A stretch of 64,000 nt of DNA from Bryoerythrophyllum caledonicum (Eukaryota > Streptophyta > Bryopsida > Pottiales > Pottiaceae), in the NCBI GenBank assembly GCA_963971425.1, contig OZ020520.1:25128754-25192753 (forward strand). Reading direction: 5' to 3'. The notes under the pieces were generated by a model. The model ran no database searches. It had not been told where the DNA came from and saw only the letters and a list, made by a program, of their open reading frames with translations. Positions 1 to 12,175 of the stretch are shown piece after piece. Made by a program: the position numbers and the translations under genes. Position 1 is the stretch's first letter. Each line of letters opens with the position of its first letter.

Positions 1-48
1 GTTTTGTTGAACGCCATGTTTCAGCTTCAGTGGGATGCTATTCCTTAG
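1..48 (+). pseudogene. 3' end of an F-box protein gene copy (partial)
   Basis: The window opens in the last 15 codons of a gene (reading VLLNAMFQLQWDAIP then TAG at 46-48). The same tail closes the F-box gene at 29367-30669, where it reads LLNAMFELQWDAIP. The rest of this copy lies left of the window, so I cannot tell whether it is intact. It belongs to a duplicated block whose second copy starts near 30621. The F-box assignment comes only from the other copy. Confidence 0.6.
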
Positions 49-814
49 AGCACTATACTCGACTTATCCCCGAGTTACAGTCTTACAGATGCTAGCTGGA
101 GCTGCTAGATTAAGGACCGGTGTTTTGAGCTGTTTCCTAAGCCACAGATTGTGGGTGATCTCGTCTAATATCGTGTGTGATCTCAAACGGAGCCTTGAAA
201 ATAGAGTAGAAGTCTTGCAGAACATTGGTTGGCAAGAAGTGAAGTTGGTTACATGATGAAGAGCTGCATTGCTGTGGTTGCTTTGCATCTAAGACCTCCG
301 TTGTACGTCCATTGTGTGTCCTGAATCTGCTTCCAACCCTGAACACGCTCGTCTGCCTTCCCCAGTTCTCGTGTTTGCCACCGACTGATCAAATTCTGAT
401 CAAATTCAATGTTGTTTTGAAGTTTTGCTGGAGAATCTTTGTATGGCGTGGTGGACTTCACAGTACTTGTGTAATTAAGAGTAATCAATGAAAAGTGTGA
501 AGCTTAAAGATTTGTATGCAGGATGTCATTCAGAATTTGGAATATTAGTGACGTGAGTCGAGCTCTTTTGCTTCGATTACCCTGTCCCAGCTGCTGTGGT
601 TATTGAAATAGGACACTATCTCATTTTTCTCCTGAACACATTATCCAATCCGTCTTTTATTGGTGTGTAACCAGACTGTTGCAAAGTCTATTGAAATTAA
701 CAATTGCTTAGAGTTGCAGTTCTTGCAGACCAGTTCCACATCTTTCTGTATTCTGTTAGGTGCAACCATTCTGAACTCATGCAACCATTGCATCATCCTT
801 GGTTGAAACTATCT

Positions 815-1160
815 TCACTGTTTCGTAACTATAGATCTGCCGAGCTTGAGTTTAGCTTTTATGGTCTTGTGCAGGTTCACCATATCCTCCGGCGGCCACC
901 AGTCGAAGGCGTATAGCACGTTGGCCAGCTTGAGCGAGGCTATGATGTTTCCAAGCTTCTCACTCGGGCACATGCATCGGCCTGCTCCGAAGGGGGATGA
1001 GCTGGGAGAACTCGTTGCCGCCGAACCTTGGAGCTGATCTGCGGACACTCCAGAAATCTATCGGGATTATTCGTATCCGGGTCCATGTAGCTGGCGCTCT
1101 CTTCGCGGTGGATCGCGTGGACATTCTCGAGAATGCTACAGTAGTTTTCGCCGGGAAATG
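815..1160 (-). pseudogene. Cytochrome P450 C-terminal fragment
   Basis: Read on the minus strand, this gives the haem-binding loop of a plant P450 (FGAGRCMCPSEKLG, with the Cys ligand) and the usual C-terminal stretch (NVLYAFDWWPPEDM). Upstream on the same strand are matches to the region before the haem loop (SYMDPDTNNPDRFLE, the PERF-like segment), but in another frame because of an extra G near 1000. Helices before this are missing, so it is a relic. The match to 31665-32250 shows both derive from one P450 copy. The exact family cannot be decided; the style suggests an A-type plant P450. Confidence 0.8.
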
Positions 1161-1649
1161 TTGTTAGAATATTGTTAGATTGTGAAAAATAGAATATTGC
1201 TAGATTGTGAAAAATATAAAATCACCTGGTTAAAAATTGTAAATCTATTGGCTACCACTGAAAAATAAATATGTCATTCTTTCCATATATGCACATTGCT
1301 AAACTCAATGTTGATGATGGGGGTTAACCTTAAGGGGACGTGATTTGCAAGGTCGCTGTGATCACAGTTGCAGTTCTGTCGACGCTGAGTGTGAGAACTT
1401 CTACCTTTTTGCATGGAAAGCTGGAGATAACTAGTACAAAATGCATGCATTCGTGCGCAGGAGTAACTATGATCCTTGAGTTGGCGAGTTGATTGACTCG
1501 AAGAATATGTGACGAACAAGTTCGTGAGCAACTTTGCAAAGTCTCCTCAATTGTCAAGGTATAATAATTAGTACATAGATCGACGAGATTCTGAATCGTG
1601 AACAAGTTTTTAGCGCTTCCATGTAATATATATGTTCGCCAGACTTCGA

Positions 1650-2040
1650 AGAGGAGAGACGCACTCGATTGAATCTAGCAATCAACAGTTGATATTTTTA
1701 CTCGTCGAGGAGTGTCTGTCAATGCAACTCAGCACATTCTTGTCAAGACCTAGAGATCGAGATGGGTCGTTGTTGAAATCAGCTTCCTTTATCTTCCACC
1801 TCTGTCGCGGATTTTCGAACTTGAGAGGCGCACTGGATAGGATCTAGAAATCTGCAGTTGAATCGATCATATGATATTATTACACGTCGAGCTTGTGTGT
1901 CTGTGAATGCAACTTAGCACATTCTGGGCACGACCTAGAGATCGAGATGGGTCAACGACGTTGTGATCAGCTTCCTCTTCGACCTCTGTCCTGGCAGGTT
2001 TTCGACCTTGAGGAGAGAACTGACGAAATATGGGATCGAG
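1650..2040 (+). repeat. Tandem duplication (two ~195-bp units) upstream of the GH9 gene
   Basis: Two diverged copies, about 1655-1845 and 1848-2040, share segments such as GACCTAGAGATCGAGATGGG and AGCTTCCT..CC.CTCTGTC. They sit directly before the first codon of the endoglucanase gene, so they probably make up its promoter or 5' leader. Confidence 0.65.
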
Positions 2041-2093
2041 ATTAGATGAGTTCTGATCACGTTTCGGTCATTTCATGTCTGTAGAGGTTGAGG

Positions 2094-5025
2094 ATGATGC
2101 ATGAGGGGGATCACGCGAGCGGCGAGACGTCGACGTACAAGGTGCAGTCATCGTCGACATGGGAGAGCTCCATGCGCTCCGCCTCGTTCGCCAGCGACGA
2201 CCAGAGTGCGTCGTTCTCGGACCTGGCCCGCAGCATGAGCGTGCGCACGGACGTGGACAGTACTTTTGCGCCCGGCTCGCGCCGCGTCCTGGACGAGACG
2301 CAGCAGAGCTGGCTGCTGCAGGCGCCGGGGAACCGTGACGAGAAGAAGAAGATGCGGCGGTTGATGCCGCGGGGGTGCAGCCGACGTCGCCTCGTCTGGG
2401 CCATCGTGTGCGTCTTCGTCTTCGTCGCGGCTCTCTCGCTCATCGTCTGGAAGGTCGCGCTGCGGACGCAACGTGAGGTAGATCAGGACTTGGACGAGTA
2501 CGCGGTTGTTTTGCGAAAGGCGCTCACGTTCTTCGACATCCAGAAATGTGAGATCATTCCAGCTCTTCGTATTTGTGACGTGATGGGATATCTACCCTAG
2601 GTGTTGCAGGTTTAGGGTTTGGGGTTTTGAGAGAGGTGTGGCATCGTTTTAAGCCTGGCAACATTACCAACTAATTCGTATGTAATTATTGGTTGCAGCT
2701 GGTGATCTACAAAGTGCTAGTGGCAGGACCAGCGTTTCATGGCGAGCATCCTCAGGCTTGTCAGACGGCGATGGCACCCTCTCCGGCGGCTACTACGACG
2801 CAGGAGACAACATCAAGTTCACCTTCACAACAGCGTACGCCATGACGCTCCTCAGCTGGAGCGTGATCGAGTATAAGGCCAAGTTCATGGCCCTCGGCGA
2901 GCTCAACCACGCCAAGGAGCTCATCAAATGGGGCTCGGATTACCTGCTCAAAACCTTCAACTCATCTGCACTCGACAGAGTCGTTTGTCAGGTATTGCTC
3001 ACTACTTGATTTTGAAGTCATCGCAAGTTTCACCACCTCCTTCCTCACTGATTTATGTATGTGTTTTGAAGGTGGGCACAGGAGGAGGTGAGATTCCGAA
3101 CGACCATTACTGCTGGGAACGGCCCGAGGACCTGGACTACATGAACGACACGCGCCGGTCCGCCATCGCCGTGCGCTCGGGCTCCGACTTGGCGGGCGAG
3201 ATGGCGGCCGCGTTGGCTTCGGCGTCCATCGTCTTCAAGTCGCAGGCCAGTTACGCCCAGGCGCTTCGCACCGGCGCGGAAGCGCTCTACAGATTCGCCA
3301 GGGAGCGCCCGGCTCTCTACGTCAACAGCAGCGACGTCGCGCCTTCGGAGAGGACCCTGTACAACTCCTCCAGCTTCGGCGATGAGTTGGTGTGGGGGAG
3401 CGCCTGGTTGTACTTTGCCACGGGGAATCTGACGTACCTGGACGAGGCTACCGTCGGTGCGGCTCATGCCTTTGGAGGGGGTCGTACTACTGCGTTCGGC
3501 GCCTTCGATTGGGATAGCAAGCTCGTGGGTGCGCAGGTTGGTGATCACGAGGCTTTTCATATCCTTTGTGCACTCTAACAGTGGGCTATTATATGTATTG
3601 TGTGGATGCAGCAGCGGCGCATGTTAGATTCATCACATGAATTGAGAGAGGGAAAGGGAGAATAATCATACAATGATTATTCAAAGAGAAATACCACAAT
3701 TGGCGATGTCGAAACCGTGAATAGAGTGAATACAGCCTTGCAGGCTGTATTTGTTATATTGGCGGTTTGCCTGGCGCCAATTGTGGCATTTTTCTTTGAC
3801 TAATCATTGTATGATTATTCTCCCTTTCCCTCTCTCAATTCATGTGATGAATCTAACATGCGCCGCTGCTGCATCCACACAATACATATGATAGCCCACT
3901 GTTAGAGTGCACAAAGGGTATCAGACGGTTTCTAGAATTTGCATTGGCAGTAAAGTGCCATTGTTCTGGAGATGTGCGAGAATAAGTTTCAAATGAATGC
4001 ACGGGCGTGCCCATGTGTGTCTGTGATGCAGATGCTTCTGACGAGGTTGCGAATGCTGCAAGGGCCCGGGTATCCGTATGAGCAAGTGCTGCAGCAGTAC
4101 AACGACGAAATAGTGCTCGTTGTGTGCGCATATCTGCCTCAGTTCCAGACGTTCCCTCGCACGAGAGGTGTGGCCACTCGTCTGATTGTAGATTGTAGGC
4201 TTCTTCATTTCTGTCGATGCAGTAGGGTATGTTAGATTAGATTAAAGGCCTTGGTTTCAGGAGGAGGAGGAGGAGGAGGAGGTTCATGCTTCTCTGCAAT
4301 TCAGGGAATATGTGGTAGTGGACTCTGATCAATTGTTCACAGGAGGTTTGATCATCTTCAACGCGAATGCAACTCAGCACCTCCCTGCGGCCGTGAATGC
4401 CGCATTCCTAGCCACTTTGTATGCGGACTACCTGAAAGTTAATGATGTCCCAGTCGTGCAATGCGGGCCCAACTGGTTCTCCCCGGATGACCTGCGCAAC
4501 TTCTCTCGAACACAGGTACCCGTCTCTTACGCCCATACAAGTCCTCATGCTCAACCCATGGTTGTCTAGAAGACCATCCATCCATCCGCTGCATGTGCTT
4601 CAAACTCTTGCATTGTTTGTCCACAGGTCGATTACATACTGGGCAAGAACCGTCTCCAGATGAGCTACGTCGTGGGCCACGGCGAGAAATTCCCTGTCCA
4701 ACCGCACCACCGAGCAGCCTCCTTCCCAGCCAAAGACAGCACGAGATATGGTTGCGAACAGGGGTGGAAGTGGAGGGACCGAGACGGCCCCAACCCGCAC
4801 GTTCTGGAGGGCGCCATGGTGGGCGGCCCCGACGTGTGGGACCGCTTCGTGGACGCGCGCCACAACTCTGACCAGAACGAGCCCACGCTCGTTGGCAACG
4901 CGGGCCTCGTGGGAGCGCTGGTCGCGTTGGTGAGTGGAGATCAGGGGATTGATCCTAATTCTATCTTCTCTGCTGGTCCTGGCTTTGTGGCTGCTCCTCC
5001 TCCTGCTTCGCCCTGGACACCATGA
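2094..5025 (+). CDS. KOR: Membrane-anchored endo-1,4-beta-glucanase, GH9 (KORRIGAN-like)
   Basis: Six exons with GT-AG borders: 2094-2547, 2699-2991, 3072-3536, 4032-4167, 4343-4515 and 4627-5025. They give 639 residues, close to the 621 of Arabidopsis KOR1. The N-terminal cytoplasmic tail is followed by a basic patch and one membrane span (about residues 104-122, [20 protein letters not shown]), typical of a type II membrane protein. The GH9 domain keeps the catalytic DAGDN, the HHR motif ([10 protein letters not shown]) and the acid [18 protein letters not shown], and ends in the Pro-rich tail [17 protein letters not shown] enzymes trim glucan chains for the cellulose synthase complex at the Golgi and plasma membrane. 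I chose the ATG at 2094 (ATG ATG). No break is visible, so this looks like a working host gene. Confidence 0.95.
3563..3917. mobile_element. Fold-back/MITE-like insertion in intron 3 of the GH9 gene
   Basis: About 355 bp with very long, nearly perfect terminal inverted repeats: 3563-3712 pairs with 3768-3917, starting CCTTTGTGCACTCTAAC and ending with its complement. The loop is about 55 bp. It lies wholly in the intron between exons 3 and 4. TAT occurs on both sides, but the target-site duplication is unclear, so I do not assign a superfamily. Confidence 0.85.
4261..4282 (+). repeat. (GGA)n microsatellite in intron 4 of the GH9 gene
   Basis: A run of seven GAG/GGA triplets lies between the donor at 4168 and the acceptor at 4342. 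Confidence 0.9.
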
Positions 5026-5471
5026 TGTGAATCCATGGCGCACCTGATCAAGAGATCAGTTAGCTCATCAAATACCTCCGAGGCCCTGCTGGAGCTCAGA
5101 GGTGAGTAAAGTTCAGGGAATTGATCCATATTCCCTGCCATTCTTTGCTTTGTCACTCCTCCTTCGCCCTGAACACGCTGATCACACACGTCCTCCTGCT
5201 TCTTTGCTCTGGACACCATGACATGATGCTCTTGATCATGAGATCAATTAGCGAATCAAAGTCCTCGTCCTGCTTCTTCTCCTTGGACAGCCCTTGATCG
5301 TGAGGTCGATTAGCGAATCAAACTCCTACTGCCCTGGACACCCTGACATGAATCCATGACACTCTTGATCATGAGATCGGTTAGCTACTCAAACTCCTCC
5401 TTCGCTTGCACCCTGGATACCCTGATACACATCCATGGCGCTCTTGATCGTGAGATCAGTTATCTAATCAA
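5003..5471 (+). repeat. Tandem copies of the GH9 gene's 3' end
   Basis: The last codons and 3' flank of the GH9 gene (TGCTTCGCCCTGGACACC ... ATCCATGGCGC ... GATCAAGAGATCAGTTAG) recur about five times with variable spacing: near 5003-5075, 5157-5263, 5265-5318, 5322-5396 and 5398-5471. Units are 55-110 bp and degenerate. They are downstream of the stop and probably act only as 3' UTR or spacer. From here to 5869 I see no gene. Confidence 0.75.
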
Positions 5472-5869
5472 ATTGTAGATTCTATGTTGTAAATATTAGA
5501 ACAGGCAATGTCAGGCCCCAGTCCATACCAAAAAGGGAATGATCACGTGGTCAGTTTTTTTTCTTCAGTTTGGCGTCTTGTCAATGCACATCAAAATAAA
5601 TCCTCATCTATTGTAACTCTACTTAATCTAAACTTTCAAAGGAACTTGAGAACCGGAAAACGGAAACTGACCCATTACACAACACCGATTCATCCAAGGG
5701 GAAAGCAACTATGCCAGAATCTGAATTTATTTCGTGAAGGGCACCGAGTACCCATGAGACAACCACACCTCAGCTTGCCGCAGCACTAGCGAGTAGAAAC
5801 ATTCCGAATGACCAAGTAATTTACAGCAGGAAACTAATTCCTGAACTCGTGCTGATAATCAGCACATAA

Positions 5870-8800
5870 TCAGACAGTCAACTCCTTTGGCAATCCTGGA
5901 AACCTCGTGTCGATGAACTCCTTGTACTTCGACCTCAGCGCATTCACTGCACGTGAAATAAAAGAAATGTTAGGTGCTGCTCATTATACATATCTGCGCC
6001 ATCCTAAAGGAAATTTGATATTTCACTTACCATAAATGCCTTATTCAGGTTTCTTAGAACCAGAGACGGGGGCAGAACCTGCTGATTGAGAGGGCTTCTT
6101 TCCTTTACGCTTGGGCAGTTTCTCGGTCACTGTTGATTCAATGTAATTCAGGAGATCGGGTTCTGCAAAGGTACCAGGGTTAAACCAATATACACATCTC
6201 GTTCCACAAGGCCTGGTATATGACAATTTGCGGGTCTTCCTAAAGTAACGTAAATAAGAAACTTGACCAAGTGAGTCATACCTGCTATGGCACTGGCATT
6301 CACCAAAAATGCTGGCACATTTGAGCTCTCCAACTGCATAGAACACGATCACGTTAATAAATACGAACACAAATATTATTCTACAAGAACAGTCGTCTTC
6401 ATGTTTCTGGAATTGTAAAGATTGTACAGTCAAGAATTGAAAGTGTTCAGTTGAAGTTCGCACTGCAACTGATACATGACGCAAAGTTGTAACGACGCTT
6501 AGAAGGTCAAAATAAAACAGCATGTTACGGACTCTAACCGATGAACAAGATTGGCAATCAGGGTTAATGCATATGATATTGCACCATTGCTGTGAATCCT
6601 TTTGCAAGCTCGACAGGATCCACTGAGCCTGGACCAGCTTGATAACCAGGTTGAAAATCATCTCCATTGTAACCCGCGACAAACAATGCACCCGCCTTTT
6701 CCGGGGTGACCTTCGAAATCTCAGGCACTGCTCCCGTACTGCAAAACCATAATCCTGTTCAGTTGCTTGCTCAATGCAGATCCACGCACAAAAGACACAC
6801 CACAAAGATCTAATGGAGATACGCGCATACTAAGAGTCAGGGTTGAAGTGGTCGACAGCAAGCTGAATATGTAGCAAGGTCTATACTAAAAGCAACAAGA
6901 TATAAAGCGAGAAATACGAACAAATACAACGTCTAGCCAGAAGTTACCCACTTGTCTGCAGTCACCAACACCACGGAGGAAGGAGATTTGTAGAGGTTGG
7001 GAGATCCAACTTCTTTACTGGCAAAGAGACGGGCTACTCCTTCCTTGCTCCAAACGAGGCCAAGATCCGGCGACACTGAAGCATCCAGAAGTCCAGCATT
7101 CTTTTGAATCACCGACTCCGGAGCAAGTACCACAATAGTTGCTACTCCTTGCACCAAGAGCCTGCAAGACCCTACCACGACAACGGTTACAATATGTCCT
7201 GTCTTAGGCCCCTGGCAAACAAAGAAGACAAACGGATTTCCACAGGCATGTGTTTGTTACAGATCATTCATTTGTGATTCGTTCACAAATATTTTATTGT
7301 TGATTAGAGAGAGTAGAATTAAACCAACACAAATGAGTACGGCCATAACCTTTCCGCAGTAATCTCACAGAACTGCTCCAACTTGGAAGCTAAGCGCAAG
7401 GTTGACAATATACTGACACAGCCCCAGTAGTGGACCAAATGAAGATTAAGCGGATGTTAAGGTTACGTAAATATTTCGTATATATGAAATTTGGAAGGCT
7501 TATATAATTCATGTATCTGAAAACCACACGATTCTTAAGAGCACCACACCTTAACTAAATTATTTGAGATGCCATAATTCGTAACACCAATGCGCGTAAT
7601 GAAACAGAGGAAGACATACTAACCGAGCTGAAAGTGGAAGAGCATCTCGAGACAAGATGCTGGGTGCTGTTAGTGCAGCCAACGCCATTTTGACGGTTTC
7701 GACATCTGTGAATGCACTGCCCCCCAAGATCATGGCGGAGCGATCATAGTCGATAACCACAAATGCTCCCTTATCCTCATTCGTGAGCCCGACACTGGCA
7801 ACATCGGAAGGACTGCAAAGCAACACCACGCCAACTCTAGTTTATAGAACACCAAGCTCTTCCATATGTAATAGCTATTCATGGCACGTGAACAAAAAGT
7901 AGTATTATGATCAATAGAGGAGGTTTGATCTTATAAAAACTTTGAGTGACTTTGCAAATAACTCGACTACCTGTAATTTGACGCGATGTAAACTGTGAAG
8001 GGGAACTCCTGCTGAGAAACTTGGCGCGTAGGAGCTGGTTCGAGAATGCTTCGGAACAGTAACGCACTGGAGGGATTGTCGGAGATGGTCCGCACTTTGG
8101 CATCCGATCGGGGCGATGAACCAATCGCACCATCATGGACGTAAAGCTTCTGAGAACTAGTGAGATATGCTGTGACCTGCATAATTATTCTATTCCCGTT
8201 GGTCTGAGAACGTTCGTAACAAGATTGATACAAAAACCATGATCATTGTCACCTACACCCTCTGATAAGACAGACATGAAAGACGAAGTGAGTGCACCAA
8301 CGAATGAAGATAACGACCTTTTTGTAGAGTAGGTTAAATTGAGCCTTGTTGATAGCTGTAGCTCCAGTGGAATATGAGCCCCTCGCATAAACAGCCGTAG
8401 ACTTGGTAGGCTCTGCAGCAAAAAGTCATGCCAAATGCGTGTCAGAGCGGAGAGACTGCATGATCGGAATGCGATTGTCCCAAAGAATCTTCAAATGAAT
8501 CAAGTTGATCAATGACTGTCAGCTCCCTGGACTTTGACAAGGGAACTAGAAGAGGGAGGAACAACTTCAGAAAGAGACAAGTCACATCAAACGCCTTCCA
8601 GTGATGTACCCGGAATAGTGGCATTCAGATTTCTCAGCTCGGATTCTCTCAGATTACGATAAGCCTCTCCCTTCGGTGCAACGCCTTTGGCACATAGAGC
8701 CCAGTTGAGCGCATAGTTCACTCCTGGACCCTCCCTGCAGATATATTTCCCAGCGCTTCAAGTCATAAAAATCCCCAAACTCCAGCAAACAAATGTGATA

Positions 8801-9677
8801 GAACGAGAAACTCCATTACAACTAAATGTACAAGCACATTGCACAAACCTCGGGAACACAATCTGCTGCGCGTGTCCAGTAGCTGCCTCTGTCGACTGCA
8901 AAAATAGTCATTCTTATCTCAGCAAAGCTTCTCATGCAAGACGACATGTTGAAAAATCGTAACAAAACACAAACAAGTGCAGAATCTAAACTTCAGAAAA
9001 AATCGATCACCTAGAAGCTCGAAAAAGGCAGAAGAATTAGGTTCTCTACTACAAGCCAATGAGGCTCCCATGCAAAATCAGGATCCATCACAGACAATGC
9101 AACTAACAAACCAACAAAGCAAGTCACATTCCTAGCATCTCAAAAGTGACATCACCACAAAAACGCGACATAATTAACCAAAAATCCTCTGCCAAAACAC
9201 ATCATCCAACACCGAATCCAGTCATCCAAAGCATAAATTCACCTCTCTCTCCACAAAAATTGAAACCCTAGATCCTCACTAAACTGCGACATCAACACTA
9301 AACCCTAAATCCTTCGCCAAAACATTACATCCAACACCGAATCCAGAAACGTCATCCAAATCATAAATTCGCCTCTCCTCCGCAAAAATTTAAACCCTAG
9401 ATCCTCACCAAAATGCGCAATCAACACTACAATCACCTCCAAACCCTAAATCCTTTGCCAAAACATAACCGAATCCAGAAGCGTAATCCACAGCACACAT
9501 TCACCGAGAAAACCTCTCCTCCGCATAAGTTGCGACCATTAGACACGGGATCGCCGTCAATGCAGGACAGAATGTGAGACGAGTTACCTCTGTTTGAGCA
9601 GCGGAGGCCAGAGGAGCCGAGCCGTGCGTGTAGCGCGCGGAGAGGCGCGCAAGGCGCTGCACCGCAACTCTCCTCAT
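5870..9677 (-). CDS. Predicted mitochondrial protein resembling the PEP-carboxykinase N-terminal fold
   Basis: Eleven GT-AG exons join in frame: 9677-9588, 8895-8849, 8734-8610, 8412-8318, 8176-7971, 7812-7624, 7161-6952, 6738-6585, 6333-6282, 6162-6079 and 5946-5870, giving 442 residues. The start MRRVAVQRLARLSARYTHGS is Arg/Ser/Ala-rich and lacks acids, as in a mitochondrial presequence. Segments such as YALNWALCAKGVAP, LYVHDGAIGSSPRSDAKVR and LPLSARLLV resemble a plant family that databases often label ATP-PEPCK-like. I see no kinase P-loop (GxxGxGKT), so carboxykinase activity is not supported. The family call is from memory of sequence patterns. A second end is possible: exon 10 read on reaches TAA near 6040, followed by a strong GTAAGT donor. 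The coding exon 11 (ALRSKYKEFIDTRFPGLP) fits the family better. Confidence 0.75.
9180..9530 (+). repeat. Three degenerate ~120-140-bp tandem units with AAACCCTA boxes in intron 1
   Basis: The units (about 9180-9304, 9305-9445 and 9446-9530) each contain ATCC..CCAAAACA..., ACCGAATCCAG and AAACCCTA(G/A)ATCC. They lie within intron 1 of the minus-strand gene, close to its 5' end. AAACCCTA matches the plant telo-box core, so a promoter-proximal regulatory role is possible but unproven. Confidence 0.65.
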
Positions 9678-10094
9678 GACGCTTCCCCCGCTAGCGATGG
9701 TGGCCGAGCCGTTGAAAACTGTTGCGAGCGTTGGCAAATCTGCTCTCAAAACAATCTCGACTCCATCGCTGAAGGCGGGCAATCGATGAATTCTTCACGA
9801 ATGAGAAACCTGATATCATCCGTCGGATGAATTCCAGTGGAGGGAATGCTCTCCCGACCACCGGTCGTACAGCCATGTATCGCCGTCCACCAGTCGCGCG
9901 ACCATTACCAACACAGGTAAAACTGTCCTCAACAGCGATGCTACATGCATGACAAAGTTTCTCCCTCTAAATATCAATTGAGCACTATTTTGTAAATTGA
10001 AGGGAATGTTGTGTGTGATTTGTGATCATTGAATGTTGAAGTAGTAGTGAGAGCAGAGAGAAAGAGTGTGTTATGTATGAGACATAGAGTGATG

Positions 10095-10245
10095 TGTTGC
10101 ATGAGGAATTTAGTCATGCTTGCTTATGCCTGTTGAGTGATGTGTATGGGGTTATGCTTGTTGTTTATGCTTGCTAACATAGAGAATTTAGTGATGCATG
10201 CTTATGTCTTCTAAGTGATGTGTACGTGGTTATGCCTAATGGACT
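10095..10245 (+). repeat. Two degenerate direct repeats before the Tc1/mariner relic
   Basis: The pattern GAATTTAGT.ATGC.TGCTTATG, then C.GTTGAGTGATGTGTA, then GTTATGC occurs twice, near 10108 and 10185. Between 9880 and 10360 I see no gene. Confidence 0.45.
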
Positions 10246-10362
10246 GAGTGATGTGATTGAGTGACTGTTGTTGAGTGACTCATTCTGTATGAAATTGTTA
10301 ATGTTGTGAATGAGACTTTAAGGCTTTGTTAGCCTAGTAATAGAAAGTCCAATGTTTTTCAA

Positions 10363-11392
10363 ATGGCAATTTCAAATGAAATTTGTGGACGTATTATAAG
10401 TATGAGTGAGGGAGGAAGTACTTAAGTGCAAATCACAACCACTATCGGTTTTTCCGTTAGAAGAGTTCAGAGGTTGGTGAAAAAATTTAGAAAAGATGGA
10501 ACTTACAAGTGTGAATCTTGTGGTGGAAGTCACACTACAAAACTTAGTGATAGTCATGAACGTAGTGTTTTGCGATACTCAAAAAATGATTGTTGCACGT
10601 CAGTATCAGAGATTGCCAGTATATGCCCTACTCTAGTGTGTGGACGTATGAGTCAAAGACTCTTGTGTAGAAGTCGCATTTTCAGTCAAATTGTAGTCAA
10701 AACACCTTTTTTGACACCTCGTCACATATCTCAAAGGTTGGCTTTTGCTTAAAAGTTTGGAGGATGGAGCGCAGAAGATTCAAACCGAATTGTTTGGACA
10801 CATGAATCTACTTTTGAAATTGGGAAAAATATGAGGCAAGTTTAAGTTTGGAGAACCGCATATGAGTGTTATTCATCAAATTGTATAGTTTCTACTTTTG
10901 AAAGTGGACAGACTTCCTTGATGATTGAGGGTGCATTTGCTTGAGAGAAAAAGCCAGAACTTGTTTTTATGTTTAAAAATCGGCATTCAGCAAAGGATTT
11001 TGTGGAAGTGGTTTACGAAGGGAAATTATCTCATTTCATAGATAAAGTTCCACATGCAGTGCTCAAGGAAGGTGGCGCACCTGTCCATTGCGGCAAAATA
11101 TGTAAAGAAGGGAGATATAAATGCCTTCTTAATATTGCAGCAAAATATGTGAAGAAGGGAGACATAAATGCCTGCAAATTCTCCCGATCTCAATCCAATT
11201 GAGAACTTGTAGAAGATTTTAAAAGATGTAGTACAACGTGATAAGGCATGTCCTAGAAACATAGATATGTTAAATGTAGTTCTTGAAAGAAAGTGGAATT
11301 GAGTTAGTGATACAAAGCTCCTTCAATTATGTCAATTTATGCCTTCTAGGTTACGAGCAATGATTGACGCTAATGGAGGACATATACATTAG
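10363..11392 (+). pseudogene. Tc1/mariner-type transposase, decayed
   Basis: From MAISNEICGRIISMS a paired-HTH N-terminus follows (GFSVRRVQRLVKKFRKDGTY), then the DDE core. The first Asp region reads WTHES where WTDES is usual; the second reads EGGAPVH where EDGAPVH is usual; the third is SPDLNPIENL. The end reads PSRLRAMIDANGGHIH with TAG at 11390. At least five in-frame stops and shifts, two changed catalytic Asp positions and a 57-bp internal duplication (11094-11180) show it is dead. The SPDLNPIENL motif is typical of Tc1/mariner transposases. Terminal inverted repeats were not found. Confidence 0.88.
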
Positions 11393-11401
11393 TAGACTTT
11401 G

Positions 11402-11960
11402 AATAACTATTTTTGTGTATATCTTTTGGCTTTGAAATTTTTCACACATGTTATCAACACAACAAAAATCTTGAGACAAATATTTTATGTTACAAATTCT
11501 CAGCCCAAGGGAGGCTGTCAAAGTTGAAAGTTGTGAAACGATTTTCTCCTTTGTTTCTCACAACTACACCTATTGGTAGATTTGGAATATCATTTTTTTG
11601 TGGGTCTTATGGACTTGAATTTTTCACATGTGTAATTGATATAAAGATGTTCCTACTCCAAAATTCCATGGGAAAAAAAATTCTTCAATCCTTGGAAGGG
11701 TGTCAAAGTTGGGAGCTATGAAACTTTTCTTACAACTATCCCTTGCTGGTAAATCTTAATTATCTTTTTTGTATAGTTTTCCTAGCCTTGAAATTTGGTA
11801 CACATGTTTTCAACAAAAAGATGATTCTGTCTCTAAATTTTAATGGTAAAAGAACAAATTTTCAGTCCTCAAAAGGGTGTTAAAATTGGCAACGTTATGG
11901 ACACTATTCCTAGAATTGCACAAGGTGCCAATTTGGGTGTCACTCCATGGTACATTGTCA
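11402..11960 (+). repeat. Three degenerate ~180-200-bp tandem units
   Basis: Units beginning near 11420, 11605 and 11775 share CTTGAA.TTT..CACATGT, AAGATG/AAAATC, CAA..TTC, GGG.GTCAAAGTTG, then a T-rich stretch. No coding potential is evident. They directly follow the Tc1/mariner relic and may be part of the same element or a host repeat. Confidence 0.6.
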
Positions 11961-12175
11961 TCATTGGAAAAACAAGGTGCATTGTAAGATTTACAATTTC
12001 TTGCTCACATTTGTTGGATATGAATTAATGATATCTACTAAAGAGATAATAGTTTTTCTATAAAAAATAAAATATAACAAATTTCAATAATAAATAGCAA
12101 ATAACAATCACAAGTAAAAGATTACAAAAATAATGCAGTTTTTTCATAAATATAATAAATATAAAATAACAAATA

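Larger units (their letters stand above)
1..1345 (+). repeat. Segmental duplication, copy 1 (pairs with 30621-32800)
   Basis: From the F-box tail, through the stretch with the antisense P450 relic, to the AT-rich block ending near 1345, this DNA matches 30621-32800 in the same orientation with few differences. Copy 1 lacks about 660 bp after position 1155 that copy 2 keeps, including more P450 sequence. Copy 2 also has extra bases around 30760-31090. From 1345 to about 1650 I see no gene. Confidence 0.85.

Noticed and set aside
2111..2471. Arg-rich open frames antisense to the GH9 first exon
   Set aside because: Shadows of GC-rich coding DNA; no family match.
3045..3560. 171-codon open frame antisense to the GH9 gene
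   Set aside because: It is a GC-rich shadow of exon 3, which has clear GH9 motifs in the other direction.
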